Below the pieces are notes generated by a model. It saw nothing but the letters and a program-made list of their open reading frames with translations. It searched no databases and was not told the origin of the DNA. The position numbers and the translations under genes were made by a program. A stretch of 42,069 nucleotides of DNA from Bacteroidaceae bacterium (lineage in GTDB: Bacteria > Bacteroidota > Bacteroidia > Bacteroidales > Bacteroidaceae), in the NCBI GenBank assembly GCA_030843315.1, contig JAUUPT010000036.1, positions 1 through 42,069 on the forward strand. Direction: 5' to 3'. Positions within the stretch are counted from its first letter, which is position 1. Every line of letters starts with the position of its first letter. Shown here one piece after another: positions 39,274 to 42,069 of the stretch.

Positions 39274-40953
39274 TTATTTTTGTTTGTTTATTACCGGTAC
39301 AGTCAACATCTCATTATACTTCGGCTGATCGCTCAATATCTTCAGAGCTTCTTTCAGGTCGTCATCGTCCTTCAACTGCTGGATAATGCTTCCGCGCTGA
39401 TAATAATAGCGTTTGATGATTTCTACTGCGATCATGCTCTTGATATCTTTGGAGAAGTAATCCAAATCATGGTCGAGGTTATGCTTCAGCTTCTTTTCCA
39501 AAGCACCGAACTCTTCGGAAGCATCTGCCAGATAACCTTCAAACTCAGCCATCTCTTTCAGATTCTTCAGAATCTTTTCCGTTTGCTGGTCGTATTTGAA
39601 GTCCGCCTTCTTCACCATCGCCTTGAAGTCGGCATAGTCGGCATCCGTCACTTCAAACTTCTCGGGTGAAGGAACAGTGGGGTGCTTCAGGCAATAATCC
39701 GTAGCATAATTAAAGATAAGATTATCGTTGACCAGATAGTAGAGGATGTTCGGCAATTTCTCCGGCTTCACGGCTATATCGGGAGTTACGCCGCCACCAT
39801 CACGCACTTCGCGTCCGGCTGCAGTATGGAATACCGTGGTCAGACTGTCAGGGATGCGTCCTGCATTGCCTTCCTCGTTCCGGTGCTCGTAGTCGATGGC
39901 TTGCACACAACGGCCGCTGGGGATATAATATTTGGAAGTAGTCAGCTTGATTGTTCCGCCGTATGGAAGCGGACGGGGAGTCTGCACCAGTCCTTTGCCG
40001 AAAGTACGGCTACCCACAATCACTGCACGGTCAAGGTCTTGCAAAGAACCTGCCAGAATTTCGGAAGAAGAAGCAGTACCGCCATTCACCAAAACAGCCA
40101 AAGGTATCTCCAGATCCAACGGTTCGCGCAGGGTCTTATACGTATTGCTGGATTGTTTGACCTTGCCTTTTGTCGTCACAAGCGTCTTGCCACGGGGCAG
40201 GAAGAAGTTGGCTATCTCGATAGACTCTTCCAGCAAACCACCGCCATTGTTGCGCAGGTCAATCACCAGCGAAGTGATTCCCTTCTTCTTCAAGTCCAGG
40301 AAAGCCTGCTTGAACTCTTTGGAAGGATTACCGGAGAAGGTACTGAGGTTGATGTAACCTATATTATTTTCCAATACTGCATAGTAAGGGATGAGCGGCA
40401 TCTGGATAGAACGGCGTACAATATTGAATTCCAACGGTTCCTTTGTACCGGGGCGTTGCACCTTCAACTTGAAGCTCGTTCCCACCTGGCCGCGAAGCAA
40501 CTTGCTCACGTCGGTATTTCCAAGAAGATCCTTACCGTCAATCTCCAGCAAGATATCACCGGCCTTCAGTCCTGCATTGGCAGCAGGCATATTCTCGTAG
40601 GGCTCGGCAATGACGGTACGTTTCAATTTCGGTTCATATCTGATAACAGAGCCGATACCACCGTAAGAGTTCTTCAGCATCTGTTCCAATTCAGCCTGGT
40701 CGTCTTCGGGGAAATACTGTGTATAGGGGTCCAGCGAATAGAGCATGGCATCGATGCCCTCGCGGATTGTCTTATCCGGATTAATCGTATCGACATAGAA
40801 CATATCCAGCTCCTTCACAATAGAATTGAATATATCCAGGTTCTTGGCTATCTGAAAACTACGGCTGTCGCCGCTCTTAAAGCTCAGAAAGCAGACGGCT
40901 CCTGCTACAACCAGCAAAGCAGCTATCCAGCGTATCTTTAAAAATCTTCTCAT
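39274..40953 (-). CDS. S41 family C-terminal processing peptidase
   Basis: 559 residues. An N-terminal membrane anchor or signal (9-24) is followed by a PDZ domain (about 95-175, with GGIGSVIRYE and AGLKAGDILLEIDG) and the S41 domain. The Ser/Lys dyad is Ser295 in GGTASSSEI and Lys320 in GSRTFGKGLVQ, the usual 25 residues apart. A helical C-terminal extension of ~170 residues follows. It cleaves misfolded or specific periplasmic proteins near their C-termini. It sits between the PfkB kinase and the esterase with one-base gaps on both sides, so the three form one operon. Confidence 0.94.
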   Translation of the reverse strand: MRRFLKIRWIAALLVVAGAVCFLSFKSGDSRSFQIAKNLDIFNSIVKELDMFYVDTINPDKTIREGIDAMLYSLDPYTQYFPEDDQAELEQMLKNSYGGIGSVIRYEPKLKRTVIAEPYENMPAANAGLKAGDILLEIDGKDLLGNTDVSKLLRGQVGTSFKLKVQRPGTKEPLEFNIVRRSIQMPLIPYYAVLENNIGYINLSTFSGNPSKEFKQAFLDLKKKGITSLVIDLRNNGGGLLEESIEIANFFLPRGKTLVTTKGKVKQSSNTYKTLREPLDLEIPLAVLVNGGTASSSEILAGSLQDLDRAVIVGSRTFGKGLVQTPRPLPYGGTIKLTTSKYYIPSGRCVQAIDYEHRNEEGNAGRIPDSLTTVFHTAAGREVRDGGGVTPDIAVKPEKLPNILYYLVNDNLIFNYATDYCLKHPTVPSPEKFEVTDADYADFKAMVKKADFKYDQQTEKILKNLKEMAEFEGYLADASEEFGALEKKLKHNLDHDLDYFSKDIKSMIAVEIIKRYYYQRGSIIQQLKDDDDLKEALKILSDQPKYNEMLTVPVINKQK

Positions 40954-40954
40954 A

Positions 40955-41938
40955 TCAATTAATTAACATTATTTCTTCCTTAATCTTTTCCCATTGCTCC
41001 GCCGGAAGTTCCGTTCCTACCACCTGTATCACATCTCCGGCAAGGATAGAACCTATCTTCGCACACTTCTCCAACGAGTAGCCGCACGTAAGCCCATACA
41101 AGAAACCGGCAGCAAAGTAGTCTCCGGCTCCCGTGGTATCTATCACTTTCCCGACAGCAACAGCCGGCACACGCACTTCTTCCGTGCCCTTGCGGATCAG
41201 GGAACCGCGTGCACCCACCTTTACAATAGCGATGCTGCACATCTTGGCAATGATGTCCAACGCCTTTTCCGGTTCCTCGCCGGTGAAGGCTTTGGCTTCT
41301 TCCTCATTGGCAAAGACGATATCCACATATTTGTTTATCAACAAAGAAAAGAAATCGTGGTCGCCCTCTACTATATTATAGCTTGCCATATCGAGGCAAA
41401 CCTGCAATCCGGCTTCTTTAGCTAATTCGATGGCACGAAGAATCATATCATGATCCTGTACCAGATAGCCTTCTATAAACAGATAGGCATATCCCTTGAA
41501 CATTTCCAGCGAGAGGTCTTCCGCCTTCAAGGTAGACGCTGCTCCCAGATAAGTGCCGAAGGTTCGTTCTCCGTCGGGAGAGATAAAAGTGGAGGCGACG
41601 CCCGACGGCAATGCCGTAGAAAGCAACAAATCGGCTTCCGTGCCACGTTCCAGCAAACTATCCCGAAAAAAGTTTCCATAGAAGTCGTTACTCACCTTTC
41701 CGATGAATCCCGTGCCCGCTCCCAGGCATGCCATCCCTCTGATGGCGTTTCCGGCAGAACCGCCGGTAGCCAGATGAGTCTTCATCTGACTGAAACATTC
41801 ATTGATTTTCTGTAGTTTATCTTCATCTATAAGCGTCATGCTTCCTTTCGGGAGTTGCATCTCTGCCAAGATTTCATCGTTGTCTATGATTGCAAGCACA
41901 TCGACCAAAGCGTTGCCCAATCCGATTATTTTGTCCAT
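40955..41938 (-). CDS. PfkB family carbohydrate/nucleoside kinase (adenosine-kinase-like)
   Basis: 327 residues from the ATG at 41938 (MDKIIGLGNALVDV); the longer frame to 42019 runs through a promoter and into the tRNA and is rejected. PfkB motifs: GGSAGNAIRGMACLG (59-73) and the C-terminal DTTGAGDYFAAGF with catalytic Asp273. The overall pattern (GERTFGTYLGAA, ANEEEAKAFTG) matches the adenosine-kinase-like group of Bacteroidetes, but sugar substrates cannot be excluded. First gene of the operon with the S41 protease and the esterase. Confidence 0.92.
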   Translation of the reverse strand: MDKIIGLGNALVDVLAIIDNDEILAEMQLPKGSMTLIDEDKLQKINECFSQMKTHLATGGSAGNAIRGMACLGAGTGFIGKVSNDFYGNFFRDSLLERGTEADLLLSTALPSGVASTFISPDGERTFGTYLGAASTLKAEDLSLEMFKGYAYLFIEGYLVQDHDMILRAIELAKEAGLQVCLDMASYNIVEGDHDFFSLLINKYVDIVFANEEEAKAFTGEEPEKALDIIAKMCSIAIVKVGARGSLIRKGTEEVRVPAVAVGKVIDTTGAGDYFAAGFLYGLTCGYSLEKCAKIGSILAGDVIQVVGTELPAEQWEKIKEEIMLIN

Positions 41939-41955
41939 CTTTGATATTTTTTTTG

Positions 41956-41963
41956 CAAAGATA
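41956..41963 (-). promoter_or_regulatory. -7 promoter box of the PfkB-S41-esterase operon
   Basis: TATCTTTG on the minus strand, an exact TAnnTTTG match, 17 bases before the ATG at 41938. Confidence 0.7.
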
Positions 41964-41994
41964 TTGCATATTTCAAAATATCCTATTACTTTTG
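41964..41994 (+). promoter_or_regulatory. Promoter of tRNA-Asn
   Basis: TTG (41964-41966), then 20 bases, then TACTTTTG (41987-41994), an exact TAnnTTTG match. The tRNA begins 25 bases later. It is back to back with the divergent operon promoter. Confidence 0.7.
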
Positions 41995-42019
41995 CACCGC
42001 ATTTGAGAAAAAACAACAT

Positions 42020-42069
42020 TCTTCCTTAGCTCAGTCGGTTAGAGCATCTGACTGTTAATCAGAGGGTCC
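42020..42069 (+). tRNA. tRNA-Asn (GTT), 3' part cut by window edge
   Basis: The acceptor strand TCTTCCT (42020-42026) is followed by TA, the D arm (GCTC-AGTCGGTTA-GAGC), and the anticodon stem TCTGA/TCAGA with loop CTGTTAA. The anticodon GTT reads Asn codons. The variable region starts at GGGTCC; the T arm and acceptor 3' strand are beyond the window. Confidence 0.95.

Noticed and set aside
39682..40941. 419-residue open frame antisense to the S41 protease gene
   Set aside because: It lies wholly opposite a gene with clear catalytic motifs; its composition is rich in His, Gln and Arg as expected of a codon shadow, and no domain was recognised.
41939..42019. N-terminal extension of the PfkB kinase
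   Set aside because: It would run through both divergent promoter boxes up to the edge of the tRNA, and the family begins at MDKIIGLG.

Overview
This window reads as chromosome of a gut Bacteroides species (order Bacteroidales). The basis is an ECF sigma / FecR / SusC / SusD locus, SusD-type lipoproteins, many copies of the Bacteroides -7 promoter box TAnnTTTG a short distance upstream of genes, little Shine-Dalgarno signal, and housekeeping genes in their Bacteroidetes forms (long IspG, TGS-type nucleoside kinase, PMCA-type Ca2+ ATPase). No insertion sequence, phage, CRISPR array or rRNA was seen. One tRNA (Asn) is cut by the right edge, and an ECF sigma gene is cut by the left edge.

Layout. 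1-6.7 kb: ECF sigma (partial), FecR anti-sigma, SusC-like TonB receptor and SusD-like lipoprotein, with no degradative enzyme attached. 6.9-10.0 kb (minus): large hybrid sensor kinase with a periplasmic ABC-substrate-binding-like sensor. 10.3-12.35 kb (minus): ptb-buk acyl-phosphate pathway. 12.5-14.9 kb (plus): LD-carboxypeptidase, glutaminyl-cyclase-like M28 lipoprotein, SufE. 15.1-17.6 kb (minus): a 29-residue hydrophobic peptide, a CPBP membrane protease, two DUF2975 membrane proteins and an XRE regulator. 17.8-22.05 kb (minus): Ca2+ ATPase, HAD phosphatase, RibF. 22.1-25.3 kb: PAS histidine kinase, rubredoxin, Na/Pi cotransporter. 25.3-27.0 kb: nucleoside kinase. 27.1-31.7 kb (plus): a TPR histidine-kinase-like protein that lacks the phosphoacceptor His, a TPR/HTH membrane regulator, a DUF3244 secreted protein and a truncated C39-like domain protein. 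31.75-33.1 kb (minus): aminopeptidase P. 33.3-38.4 kb (plus): rpoN, PAP2-like protein, gcvH, purE, ispG. 38.5-41.94 kb (minus): PfkB sugar/nucleoside kinase, S41 protease, secreted alpha/beta hydrolase. The end is tRNA-Asn.

The clearest unexplained signals are in the spacers. Three unrelated intergenic regions carry degenerate tandem arrays with a 22-base period (10136-10247, 14974-15061, 28756-28843). At least five short spacers that run into start codons are built from AT-rich heptamers, and an octamer family (GTGATAAG-like) occurs both after rpoN and inside the ispG reading frame. The two loci most likely to be little-described systems are the peptide/CPBP/DUF2975/XRE module, which has a cluster of TATCG-N5-CGATA palindromes at its upstream promoter, and the TPR-regulator/DUF3244/C39-like locus, which looks partly decayed.

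Several start codons were moved downstream of the longest open frame because a TAnnTTTG box lies between the longest-frame start and the next ATG. Promoter calls rest on sequence match alone. Family assignments come from recognising motifs and were not checked against a database.
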